Assembly (NCBI GenBank): GCA_025060395.1 | Contig: JANXCC010000003.1 | Location: 62,001 to 126,000, forward strand | Direction: 5' to 3' | DNA: 64,000 nt | From: Candidatus Bipolaricaulota bacterium | GTDB taxonomy: Bacteria > Bipolaricaulota > Bipolaricaulia > RBG-16-55-9 > DRXL01 | Shown: positions 21,761 to 31,095 of the stretch, piece after piece | How positions within the stretch are numbered: position 1 is the first letter of the stretch | Layout of the letters: each line of letters begins with the position of its first letter | Notes under the pieces: model-generated | Seen by the model: the letters and a program-made list of their open reading frames with translations, nothing else | The model's database searches: none | Told to the model about the DNA's origin: nothing | Position numbers and translations under genes: made by a program

Positions 21761-23005
21761 ATGATGCGAGCTGGAATGCGCATCGCGCTTCTTACTATGG
21801 CCGTGATCTCATTGAGCAGTTGCACAATAGCTCAAGCGCCCTTTGCGATCTTCACCGCCACTCCATCATCCGGCGAAGCCCCCTTGACCGTGTACTTCGA
21901 CGCCTCTGGCTCGAGCGATCTCGACGGCACGATCACCCAGTACGAATGGGACTTCACCGGCGATGGCACCGTAGATGCCACCGGTGCCACAGCAACATAT
22001 CAATACTCAACAGCGGGGACTTTTCTGGCCACCCTCGTCGTCACCGACAACTCCGGCTTGAAAGGGCGCTTCTCGACCAACATTACGGTGTATAAGGGCA
22101 GCATCTTCTTCTCCGCCATACGCAACGGGCTGCCGCTTCCTCAGATCTTCCGCATGGACAGCGATGGCACCAACCAGGCCCAAATTACATATCTCCAAGG
22201 GGCAGATCTCTGGCCAGCCCTCAGCCCTAACGGCCGCCAGTATGTGGCCTTCGCTCGAGCTTCCCTCAACCTAGGCGGAGGAGAGGCGCCCACCGGAGAC
22301 TTCGATATCTTCAAGATGCTCCCCGATGGCTCAATGCAGATCAACCTGACCCAACAATCCGGCAGCGAAGAGATCCAGCCGACTTGGTCCCCTGATGCCA
22401 CGAAGCTCGCCTTCGCTAGCAACAAGGACGGGAATTTCAATATCTACACGATCAACGCAGATGGCACAGGCTGGACCCGCGTGACGCACTTTTCCGACAA
22501 GGGGGCCTTCGCCCCTCGGTGGTCGCCCACCAACCCCAATCTCTTGATCTTTGTCATGCCCAACCCGACCCAGACAGCTTATCTCTCCCTAGCTCGGGTA
22601 CACGCCGACGGGACGGGATTGACTCAGCTCACTAATCGCCCTTATAACGACGGCGCGATCTCCCCCATCACTCGCTTCCCCTCTCCTCCAAGCTGGTCCC
22701 CCGACGGCACAAAGATCGCATTCACGTCTGATCAGCTGGGAAGCTTAGATATCTTCGTGATGAACGCCGATGGCTCTCATATCGTCAATCTGAATACACT
22801 GGCGTCGTCGAGCACGGCCAATCTCGTGACTTCTCAAGAGTTCGATCCCTTCTGGCTTCCCAACGGCACCGAGATCGCTTTCGTCTCCGATCGAGACGGG
22901 ACGTATCATCTCTACAAAGTTAACCTCGCGACCGGAGTTGTGACGAAACTCACCAGCCTTGGGATGACGAATATGACGCCCGCCAGGAACACCACTAGCA
23001 AATAG
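21761..23005 (+). CDS. Lipoprotein with PKD domain and TolB/PD40-type beta-propeller repeats
   Basis: Lipobox LSSC; YFDASGSSDLDGTITQYEWDFTGDG; repeated WSPDGTKIAFTSDQ..DIFVMNADG; SD AGGAGG. Confidence 0.85.
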   Translation: MMRAGMRIALLTMAVISLSSCTIAQAPFAIFTATPSSGEAPLTVYFDASGSSDLDGTITQYEWDFTGDGTVDATGATATYQYSTAGTFLATLVVTDNSGLKGRFSTNITVYKGSIFFSAIRNGLPLPQIFRMDSDGTNQAQITYLQGADLWPALSPNGRQYVAFARASLNLGGGEAPTGDFDIFKMLPDGSMQINLTQQSGSEEIQPTWSPDATKLAFASNKDGNFNIYTINADGTGWTRVTHFSDKGAFAPRWSPTNPNLLIFVMPNPTQTAYLSLARVHADGTGLTQLTNRPYNDGAISPITRFPSPPSWSPDGTKIAFTSDQLGSLDIFVMNADGSHIVNLNTLASSSTANLVTSQEFDPFWLPNGTEIAFVSDRDGTYHLYKVNLATGVVTKLTSLGMTNMTPARNTTSK

Positions 23006-24450
23006 ACGACCCAATCTCCAAGCCGCACGTAGAGCGTCGCGCGATCCTGCAGGAAGATCGTCTCCTGCAGGATCTGCGTTGTCTCGGATCGCGTTGTCAT
23101 CACAATTCTTCCGTGGGGATCGATGATTCCAGAGATACCCCCGTTGGCAGCTTGTACAGTGTAGCGCCTGGTCTCAACGGCCCGAAAGATAGCCTTGGCA
23201 AAGTGCTGCTCCAAGGCCCTTAATCCCTTGAACCATCCATCGTTTGTGATAACCAAAATGGCTTGAGCGCCGCTTCTGACAAACTCGCGGCTGATGTGGG
23301 AGAAGATCGACTCAAAGCAGATGGGGGTGGCCAGTCTCACCCCCTCATCCTGACTCTGAGCGTGGGATGAAGTGAGGACCAAGGGACGGAACCCATCCCC
23401 TGGCGTGAGTGCTCCCAAGGGGAGCGGTCCAATCACCCGCTCTATCCCCATACGACGCAGCAACTCGATCAACGGAAAATACTCGGTGCTAAAGGGCACC
23501 AAGTGCACTTTATCATAGAGATCCCTAATCTCTCCATCAGGGCCAAGAAGGGCTGCGGTGTTCACGAGCTTGCCGTCCCGATAGTCAATGGTCCCCACAA
23601 TGAGCGCTGCCCCAAGACGGCGGACCTGCTCTTGATACGGCTCAAGAAGTTCTGGCTGTCGAAGCAGATACGCGGGCAAGATCGACTCTGGCAGAAGCAC
23701 GAGATCGAACTGCCCTGGGGCTAGTCGCTCTAACTGAGCCAGATAGAGATTTTGAATATTGTAGAGCTGTTCTGGATCGCTACGGGCGCGTTGCGCAACG
23801 TTAGAGTGAATGAGTGCCACACGTAGCGGCTTCTCACGAGAATAGGGCAAGCGAAGCTGATATTCCCCCCATACCCAGAAGAGCATAATAAGCCCCACGG
23901 CGATCACGCCCCAGCGCAGCCGGCGCTCACGCAACGTTTGATAGAGCAAAAGATTTACAAAGACAATGAGCAAAGAGACCCCCCACGTCCCTGTCACTGA
24001 AGCTATCTGAATTAGCTGGGGAGACTGCCAGAGGGCGTCGCTGAGAAAGCCCCAGGTAAACCCGAACCTCGTCAGCGAGCGCAGATATTCTAAAAGAACC
24101 CACAGAGCAGGCGCGGCTAGCCATTGCGCATGGGGGAATTGCCTCTGAATGAGACACAAGCTCGCGCCCCACAGCCCCCATCCCACGGCTAAGAGTCCCG
24201 CCAGCCCTACATGCCCAAGGAGAATAAAGACCCCCGCCCATTCGATGAGAGCATACAGCCAATAGAACAAAAGTACAAAGAAGACAAAGCCGGCGCCATA
24301 CCCCAGCCAAAACCCCTGGCGCGGCGTGCCCCCCTCAAGAGCAAAAAAGATGGGCACAAGGGCAAAAAAGACCAGACCCCCCCACAGATAGCCAGGCATG
24401 CTGAGCAGTGCTAAGAGAGCCCCAGCTAAGGCCAAGAGGACCCGAACCAT
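22912..24450 (-). CDS. lnt: Apolipoprotein N-acyltransferase
   Basis: Nitrilase-type domain (LLPESI, YDKVHLVPFSTEYFP, ICFESIF, ITNDGWF) after N-terminal TM helices. Confidence 0.92.
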   Translation of the reverse strand: MVRVLLALAGALLALLSMPGYLWGGLVFFALVPIFFALEGGTPRQGFWLGYGAGFVFFVLLFYWLYALIEWAGVFILLGHVGLAGLLAVGWGLWGASLCLIQRQFPHAQWLAAPALWVLLEYLRSLTRFGFTWGFLSDALWQSPQLIQIASVTGTWGVSLLIVFVNLLLYQTLRERRLRWGVIAVGLIMLFWVWGEYQLRLPYSREKPLRVALIHSNVAQRARSDPEQLYNIQNLYLAQLERLAPGQFDLVLLPESILPAYLLRQPELLEPYQEQVRRLGAALIVGTIDYRDGKLVNTAALLGPDGEIRDLYDKVHLVPFSTEYFPLIELLRRMGIERVIGPLPLGALTPGDGFRPLVLTSSHAQSQDEGVRLATPICFESIFSHISREFVRSGAQAILVITNDGWFKGLRALEQHFAKAIFRAVETRRYTVQAANGGISGIIDPHGRIVMTTRSETTQILQETIFLQDRATLYVRLGDWVVYLLVVFLAGVIFVIPRLVSFVTTPVARLTL

Positions 24451-24455
24451 GATGA

Positions 24456-25340
24456 CTACTTAAACAAGCCGTACTCGAAGATCTGATAGTAGATGAGATA
24501 CCCTCCAGCGGCGAGGAGCAAGAACCCGGTAAGCCAGTGCGTGGCTCGTTCCCAGCGCCGTGTCTGGAAGAAGAGCAGGGCGAGTAACGCGAGGGCGAAG
24601 ACGCTCAAAAAGATGCGATTGGCACCGGAAAACGCGGCTCCCCAGCTTGAGGCCAAGGGCGGGAAGGCCCACACTATCACAAGCACTAGGATGATGGGAA
24701 CGCTCACCCCTATTAAGGCATGTCTGAAGGGCAAGCGCCGGTCGAGGCTCCCCTTAGAGTACGCCATGCTGACCGAGAGCAAGAGCATCATCACTGTCAT
24801 GCCCGACGCATAGGCTATAAAATTAAGAACCCCAGCCAGGGGACTTACCATCAGCGTCGGCCCAACGACGTAGATCATAAAGATCGGGAGCGTGCACCCG
24901 CAGGATGCAATCGCATACCCGATCCCATAGAGATAATAGAAGGAGTAGCCTTTTCGACTTCCCTCTCCCCCCCCGCCGAGGAAGGGAGTAGGCAGCGAAA
25001 AGACCAGCTCGCGCCCCGCTAGCATAAGAGCTCCAAGAACGATCACCCCCAGCCCAAGGAGCACCGCTACCCAAGGGAAGTACGAGCTAATGGCCGTCCC
25101 CACAAGAGAGATCACTAGACCCAGCGCAAGAAAGACAGTAAAGAACCCGGCACTTACGGCTCCGCCTAGCGCCAAGCCGTGCCCCAAGCGCTCCCACCAT
25201 CCCTCTGGGCGAGGTGAGGAGCTCGTGCGACTGCCTAAATAATAAGCTATATACGACGGGAGCAAGGCAAACCCACAAGGGTTGAAGAACGCCACCACTC
25301 CTGCCCCCAACGCTAGCCCTATAACCCCCAGATCGACCAT
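24456..25340 (-). CDS. CcdA-like cytochrome c biogenesis/thiol-disulfide transmembrane protein
   Basis: FFNPCGFALLPSYIAYYLG, CGCTLPIF, multiple TMs. Confidence 0.88.
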   Translation of the reverse strand: MVDLGVIGLALGAGVVAFFNPCGFALLPSYIAYYLGSRTSSSPRPEGWWERLGHGLALGGAVSAGFFTVFLALGLVISLVGTAISSYFPWVAVLLGLGVIVLGALMLAGRELVFSLPTPFLGGGGEGSRKGYSFYYLYGIGYAIASCGCTLPIFMIYVVGPTLMVSPLAGVLNFIAYASGMTVMMLLLSVSMAYSKGSLDRRLPFRHALIGVSVPIILVLVIVWAFPPLASSWGAAFSGANRIFLSVFALALLALLFFQTRRWERATHWLTGFLLLAAGGYLIYYQIFEYGLFK

Positions 25341-25349
25341 GACACCCCT

Positions 25350-25378
25350 ATCTTACGGGGTAGGTAGCCTGGGCTCAA
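25350..25378 (-). promoter_or_regulatory. Candidate ccdA promoter TTGAGC-17-TAAGAT, 9 nt before ATG
   Basis: Direct reading on minus strand. Confidence 0.4.
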
Positions 25379-25386
25379 GTCCTTGT

Positions 25387-25416
25387 TTGACGTCGGGGAG
25401 GTCTATCGCGTACAAT
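25387..25416 (+). promoter_or_regulatory. Candidate lgt promoter TTGACG-18-TACAAT
   Basis: Direct reading; SD aaggagg follows. Confidence 0.55.
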
Positions 25417-25452
25417 CGCCAAGTCTAGCTACTATGCACATAAGGAGGCACG

Positions 25453-26310
25453 GTGATGAACCCAGTGTTGGTTGAGATTCCCTTACCCTTCGGATGGGGG
25501 CCTTTACAGATTCGGTATTACGGGCTCATGTACGTCATCGCTATTATTGTAGGGATCTTTCTGACGCGCCGCGAGGCGGCGCGCAAGGGCTTGCCCTTAA
25601 CCCTCGATGATATTCTCGATTTCGTCTTGATCACCGTGCCGGTAGCCATCATCGGGGCACGGCTCTACTATGTCGCCTTTCAATGGTCGAACTTCTACGT
25701 CCCCGGCGATGCCCTGAAGACTTTTATAAATATTATCGCGATCTGGGAGGGCGGCTTAGCTATTCACGGGGGCATCCTAGGGGGGCTCCTGATGCTCTGG
25801 GTCTACTGTCGCTGGAAGAAGGTGCCCCTGTGGCCAGTTGCCGATGCCGTTGCGCCAAGCTTGATCTTGGGCCAAGCTCTCGGACGCTTTGGGAACTTCA
25901 TGAACGGTGACGCCTACGGCGTGCCCTTGGGCCCAACGTGGCCCCCATGGCTCGATTGGGTCGGAGTCGTCTATAAAGAGGGTACCCCAGGCTACCAACA
26001 CTGGGGCGACATCCCTACTCACCCCACCATGCTCTACGAGATGGTTGGTGACTTAGTGATCTTCGGGTTGCTGATGTGGCTGCGCACTAAGAACTTCCAA
26101 GATGGGTTCATTGTGTCGCTCTATATGGTGCTCTATTCGGTTTTGCGGTTTTGGATGGAGTTTCTGCGAGCAGACGCGCTCTGGCTCGTCCCAGACGTGT
26201 TGCGGGCCGCTCAAGTGATTAGTGTCATTTTCTTTGTCGTCTTTAGCGCTTTTATCGTGGGGAAGAGGCTCTACACACGTAAGCCCACAGCTGCACAGCC
26301 GGCGTCATAG
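25453..26310 (+). CDS. lgt: Prolipoprotein diacylglyceryl transferase
   Basis: IRYYGLMYVIAIIVG, GGLAIHGGILGG, GRFGNFMNGDAYG, HPTMLYE. Confidence 0.93.
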   Translation: MMNPVLVEIPLPFGWGPLQIRYYGLMYVIAIIVGIFLTRREAARKGLPLTLDDILDFVLITVPVAIIGARLYYVAFQWSNFYVPGDALKTFINIIAIWEGGLAIHGGILGGLLMLWVYCRWKKVPLWPVADAVAPSLILGQALGRFGNFMNGDAYGVPLGPTWPPWLDWVGVVYKEGTPGYQHWGDIPTHPTMLYEMVGDLVIFGLLMWLRTKNFQDGFIVSLYMVLYSVLRFWMEFLRADALWLVPDVLRAAQVISVIFFVVFSAFIVGKRLYTRKPTAAQPAS

Positions 26311-27024
26311 CCGAAAGTTCTCGCCAAGATAATACTGGCGCGCCAGAGGGTGGACGGCGATCTCTTCGGGGCGCCCGCTTAGCAAGAGCTTGCCCTCGTT
26401 GAGTAGATACGCATAGTCGGTGACGCTCAGGGTCTCCCGCACATTGTGGTCGGTCACGACGATGCCGATCCCCTCAGCGGCCAGCGTCCGAATGATCTTG
26501 TGGATATCGGCGACGGAGATCGGATCTATCCCTGAGAAGGGCTCGTCGAGCAAGAGAAATCTCGGTGAGGTCGCTAAAGCGCGCGCGATCTCGACGCGTC
26601 GGCGCTCCCCTGCCGAAAGAGTATCTACTCGTTGGTGCGCCAGCTGAGCGATGCCCAATTTCTGCAACAGCTGCAACGCGCGCTGCTCGCGCTCTTTGGG
26701 GTGAGATGTCCACTGCTCCAAAACGAGCAAGAGATTCTCCAGGGCGCTGAGCTTGCGAAAGACTGAGGGCTCTTGAGGGAGATAGTGGATCCCCAAACGC
26801 GCACGGGCGTAGAAGGGCCAGCGTCCAATGGGCTTGTTATCTAGAAAGATCTCCCCTGCCTCATGAGCGATCAGACCGGTGATCATATAGAACGTCGTGG
26901 TCTTGCCCGCGCCGTTAGCTCCAAGCAAGCCCACCACCGTGCCGCTCTCGATTTGTAGGGAGACGCCGTCGACCACACGGCGCCCCCCGTAGCTCTTGAC
27001 TAGCCCTTCGGTGCGTAAGATCAT
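26305..27024 (-). CDS. lptB: LPS export ABC transporter ATPase LptB
   Basis: GLLGANGAGKTTTFYMITGL, GIHYLPQEPSVFRKLSALENL, LSAGERRRVEIARAL. Confidence 0.93.
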   Translation of the reverse strand: MILRTEGLVKSYGGRRVVDGVSLQIESGTVVGLLGANGAGKTTTFYMITGLIAHEAGEIFLDNKPIGRWPFYARARLGIHYLPQEPSVFRKLSALENLLLVLEQWTSHPKEREQRALQLLQKLGIAQLAHQRVDTLSAGERRRVEIARALATSPRFLLLDEPFSGIDPISVADIHKIIRTLAAEGIGIVVTDHNVRETLSVTDYAYLLNEGKLLLSGRPEEIAVHPLARQYYLGENFRL

Positions 27025-27560
27025 GGCTTGCGCAAGATCAAGCGAGCCTGGTGAAGGATCGTGGCCCGGCCTGTCTCAGCAAAGTACTCTAAGCCCTCCC
27101 CCGTTAGGACGAACTCCTCGCTCTCGATGCGCACGCTCGATTCCGTCTTCAAGAGCTTCTTAGAATTGTCCCAGATGAGATCCCTCGTGACAAAAGAAAA
27201 CTCACGACCAACAGCAGAGATCTCTCCGAGCAGCTCAATATCTCCAGAGCGATTCTGCAGGCGCGCCTGAGGCGCCCGCACCACAAGTGTCTCGTGCCCT
27301 TCGCTATCGAAGAAGCGCAGCGTCACTTCTTCACCAACGCTGACGTCCTCTTGCACCGTCATAGAACGCCCCTCTAATTCCCATAGCTTCTTCCCGTGCT
27401 CATCGTATCGGACAATACGAGCGTTCTCGGCAGAGATAGCTGGGGCGCGTAGCTCCTCCTCATCTGACCATAGGCGGGGCATGGTCGCCCAGAGCCAGTA
27501 GAGCCCGCCAATCAGCCCTCCGATCACGAGGAGACCAAGAGCTTGCGACGCGCGAGACAT
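27021..27560 (-). CDS. lptC: LPS export periplasmic protein LptC
   Basis: Single N-terminal [25 protein letters not shown]...[21 protein letters not shown]; 4-nt overlap with lptB. Confidence 0.8.
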   Translation of the reverse strand: MSRASQALGLLVIGGLIGGLYWLWATMPRLWSDEEELRAPAISAENARIVRYDEHGKKLWELEGRSMTVQEDVSVGEEVTLRFFDSEGHETLVVRAPQARLQNRSGDIELLGEISAVGREFSFVTRDLIWDNSKKLLKTESSVRIESEEFVLTGEGLEYFAETGRATILHQARLILRKP

Positions 27561-29125
27561 GCTTGGACTAAGCCTATAAAGAGCGGGCGCGGATGCGTCG
27601 GCCGAGACTTGAACTCTGGGTGGAACTGCGACGCAATAAAGTACGGATGCTCAGGGAGCTCTACGATCTCCATGCGACGTCCATCGAGCGATTTCCCAGA
27701 AAACTTCAGCCCCGCGGCTTCCAAGTCCCTGATATAGCGTGCATTGACTTCGTAGCGATGGCGGTGGCGCTCCGAGATCTCGGTCGTCCCGTAGAGTTTA
27801 TAGGCGAGCGTGCCGCGCTCGATCACGACGGGCTGCGCCCCTAAGCGCATCGTCGCGCCCTTCTCCGTGAGCGATCTTTGCTCCGGCATCAGATCGATGA
27901 CGGGATGCTCCGTCGGGCCAAACTCGGTGCTATTAGCGCCTTCTAACCCAAGTACGGAGCGCGCAAATTCTATAATGGCCAACTGAAACCCATAACAGAT
28001 CCCTAAGAACGGCACATGGTGCGTGCGGGCATAGCGAATCGCCCTGATCTTCCCCTCCGCTCCACGATGGCCAAAGCCAACCGGAACGATCACGCCGTCA
28101 ACGCCCTCCATCTGCGACTCGGAGAACCCTTCCGCTTCGATCCAGACGATTTCGATCCCTGCCCCCAGGGCGGCTCCAGCGTGCGTGAGCGCCTCGACGT
28201 AACTAACATAGCTATCGCGGAGCATCGTATATTTACCGACGAGGGCGATGCGCAGCTGGTGCTGGGGATGAAGCACCGCATCGACAAAGCGCTTCCATTG
28301 GCTGAGATCTCTCATCTTAGCCGAGAGCTTCAAGCGCGTAAGAAGGAGCTCCGTCAGCCCTTGTTCCTCAAAGAGCAGCGGGACTTGATAGATCGAGCGC
28401 ACGTCAGGAGCGCTGATCACTGCTTCGAAGGGGACGTCGCAGAAGAGCGCGATCTTGCGCCGGATGCCCTCAGCAAGGGCAAGAGTGCTGCGCCCGATGA
28501 TGACATCCGGCTGGATCCCAATGGCCCGCAGCTCCTTCACGGAGTGCTGGGTCGGCTTGGTCTTCTGCTCTCCTACGACGGAGACCACGGGCACGAGCGT
28601 CGTGTGCACAAAGACGCAGTGATCGTCCCCGAGTTCTTGGTGCATCTGCCGTAGCGCCTCTAAGAAGGGCATGGACTCAATATCGCCGACAGTGCCCCCA
28701 ACCTCGACGATGACGACCTCAGCTTTGGTGCGCTCAGCGACGCGCTTGATGCTCGCCTTGATCTCGTCGGTGACGTGGGGGATGATCTGCACCGTCGCGC
28801 CCAGATAGTCCCCCCGGCGCTCCTTCTCAATGACGCTCCGGTAGATCTTGCCTGTAGTGATATTGTGATCCCCGGTGAGATCTATATCCAAGAAACGCTC
28901 ATAGCTGCCCAAGTCCATGTCGACTTCGGTACCATCGTCGAGCACGAAGACCTCGCCGTGCTGATAGGGATTCATCGTGCCGGCGTCGCAATTGAGATAG
29001 GGGTCGATCTTAATAGCTGTTACGGTTAGACCGCGCGATTTGAGCAGTAGCCCTATCGACGAGGCCGTGATCCCCTTGCCCAACCCAGAGAGCACTCCAC
29101 CCGTCACAAAGATATATTTGTTCAC
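27524..29125 (-). CDS. pyrG: CTP synthase
   Basis: [48 protein letters not shown] glutaminase. Confidence 0.96.
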   Translation of the reverse strand: MNKYIFVTGGVLSGLGKGITASSIGLLLKSRGLTVTAIKIDPYLNCDAGTMNPYQHGEVFVLDDGTEVDMDLGSYERFLDIDLTGDHNITTGKIYRSVIEKERRGDYLGATVQIIPHVTDEIKASIKRVAERTKAEVVIVEVGGTVGDIESMPFLEALRQMHQELGDDHCVFVHTTLVPVVSVVGEQKTKPTQHSVKELRAIGIQPDVIIGRSTLALAEGIRRKIALFCDVPFEAVISAPDVRSIYQVPLLFEEQGLTELLLTRLKLSAKMRDLSQWKRFVDAVLHPQHQLRIALVGKYTMLRDSYVSYVEALTHAGAALGAGIEIVWIEAEGFSESQMEGVDGVIVPVGFGHRGAEGKIRAIRYARTHHVPFLGICYGFQLAIIEFARSVLGLEGANSTEFGPTEHPVIDLMPEQRSLTEKGATMRLGAQPVVIERGTLAYKLYGTTEISERHRHRYEVNARYIRDLEAAGLKFSGKSLDGRRMEIVELPEHPYFIASQFHPEFKSRPTHPRPLFIGLVQACLARRKLLVSS

Positions 29126-29241
29126 AAAACACCTCGTACGAAAAGCAAAAATTTCAGCTATGCACCGGAATGAACGCCTATGCGATTATACTGAGCCCCT
29201 GGGGTGGCAAGCAAACGAAGCGCTGACTATAATCAAAGCCC

Positions 29242-30468
29242 ATGTCTAGCTTGCTCGCAGAGTATGCCAACCGAATACGACGTTTTAGCCCTAATGCTCG
29301 GCTCTTTCTGCTCTCGATCTTTGGCGTAGGCTTGGCGTCCAGCATATTTTCGCTTTTTTTGAATATTTATCTCTTGCGCTTGGGGTATAAGCAAGATTTC
29401 ATTGGGCTAATGGCGGCTATCCCTCCACTGGTGATAGCGTTCTTGTCCGTGCCTGCAGGGGTAGTAGGCGACTCGATAGGGCATCGCCGCGCCCTCATTC
29501 TAGGAGCAGCTTTCAGCAGCCTGGGCGCGCTCGGCCTTGTGCTCTTTACCAAACCAGAACCGTTGGTGCTCTCCATAGGGATCTTAGGATTGGGCAGCGC
29601 ACTCACCCAGGTCGTCAGCGCCCCGTTTATGATCGAAGAGAGCCGAGAATCCGAACGCCCTCATCTCTTCAGCGTGCAGTTTGCGCTCCAGACGCTCGCG
29701 GGCTTCTTCGGGAGCTTCCTTGGTGGGGCTCTGCCCTCACTCTTTGCTCTCGGCTTTGCTCTCACAGAGAGCACAGCTACGGTGTATCAGATGACGCTAG
29801 CGGTTGGCACCGGACTGATCGGGCTGAGCGTTCTCCCCTTGCTAGGGATGCGCTCGACACCGCGAGCAAGTAGCCGCACTGAACTGCGCTGGCGCTTGAA
29901 GACCCCTCCTCGCCTGGTCTTCAAGCTCATCCTTCCCAATATGATTCTCGGCTTAGGCGCAGGGTTATTCATCCCGTTCATAAACGTGTTCTTTAAGCTT
30001 CAATTTCATATATCTGATGAGCTCTTGGGAGCGCTCTTTGCGTGGAGCGCTGTTGGGATGGGAGTAGCGTCGCTTGCTGGGCCGCCGCTAGCCCAGCGTA
30101 TAGGGAGAGTCCGCATGATTGTTCTGACGCAAGCGCTCTCAATCCCGTTCTTGATTGCTATGGCGTTTGTGCCCATCTTATGGGTCTCGGCGCTTGCTTT
30201 TGTCATACGCTATGCGCTCATGCCTATGAGCGCCCCGATCTATTCGCTCTTTGTGATGGAACAAGTTGCCCCAGAAGACCGCGCCACGGTCAACGGCTGG
30301 TCTACGATGGCATGGAACCTGCTCTTTGCGGGAAGCGCTTGGCTCAGCGGTCAGCTCCAGATCGTATGGGGCTTTAGGCCGATTTTCGTGATCGTGTGTG
30401 CCGTCTATAGCATCAGTATCGCGTTACAGTACAAGCTCTTTGCGCCGTTAGAACACCATGAGATCTGA
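29242..30468 (+). CDS. MFS transporter
   Basis: 12-TM-like profile, GDSIGHRRALILG motif. Confidence 0.8.
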   Translation: MSSLLAEYANRIRRFSPNARLFLLSIFGVGLASSIFSLFLNIYLLRLGYKQDFIGLMAAIPPLVIAFLSVPAGVVGDSIGHRRALILGAAFSSLGALGLVLFTKPEPLVLSIGILGLGSALTQVVSAPFMIEESRESERPHLFSVQFALQTLAGFFGSFLGGALPSLFALGFALTESTATVYQMTLAVGTGLIGLSVLPLLGMRSTPRASSRTELRWRLKTPPRLVFKLILPNMILGLGAGLFIPFINVFFKLQFHISDELLGALFAWSAVGMGVASLAGPPLAQRIGRVRMIVLTQALSIPFLIAMAFVPILWVSALAFVIRYALMPMSAPIYSLFVMEQVAPEDRATVNGWSTMAWNLLFAGSAWLSGQLQIVWGFRPIFVIVCAVYSISIALQYKLFAPLEHHEI

Positions 30469-31060
30469 GAGAGTCTTTTCGGTGATCATTCTTGCTGGGG
30501 GGCGCTCCCAGCGCGTAGGAAGAGAAAAAGCCCTTCTCCCGTGGGGTGGACGCACCCTCATCGAGCATATCGTAGCTCAGTGTAGGAGATGGAGCGATGA
30601 CGTGCTTGTCACTTCTGGGGATCGGGTTCGTTATCAGGAGATCCTCGATGTACCCATATTTGCTGATGCGATTCGCGATATTGGGCCGATGGGGGGGCTC
30701 TACACTGGGCTCAAGCACGCTCGTTATGAGTACAGCCTTGCGGTCGCGTGCGATATGCCTTTCATAACCCGAGCTGTCATAGATCTGCTCAGAGCTGAGC
30801 TAGACGGCTCTGTCTGGGCCGTTGTGCCTAAGATAGAAGGGCATCGCGTCCCGACATTTGCGCTCTATCATAAGAAGTGTCTTTCGGTGATAGAGCAGCT
30901 ACTAGCCCAAAGATGCACATCTCCTCTAGCTCTACTTGATGCTGTCCCGATAGCAATCGTCCCGGAAGAACGATTCCGCGCGGTAGACCCTACACTCCGC
31001 TCATTCACGAATATCAACACTCTTCAGGATTGGGAACGCTCTTTGAAGCTCTCGTTGTAG
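30458..31060 (+). CDS. mobA: Molybdenum cofactor guanylyltransferase-like
   Basis: VIILAGGRSQRVGREKALLPWGGRTLIE...ACDMPFI. Confidence 0.82.
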   Translation: MRSERVFSVIILAGGRSQRVGREKALLPWGGRTLIEHIVAQCRRWSDDVLVTSGDRVRYQEILDVPIFADAIRDIGPMGGLYTGLKHARYEYSLAVACDMPFITRAVIDLLRAELDGSVWAVVPKIEGHRVPTFALYHKKCLSVIEQLLAQRCTSPLALLDAVPIAIVPEERFRAVDPTLRSFTNINTLQDWERSLKLSL

Positions 31061-31095
31061 CCCCCCTGAGCAATCTGTTATCATCAAGAGTCGCT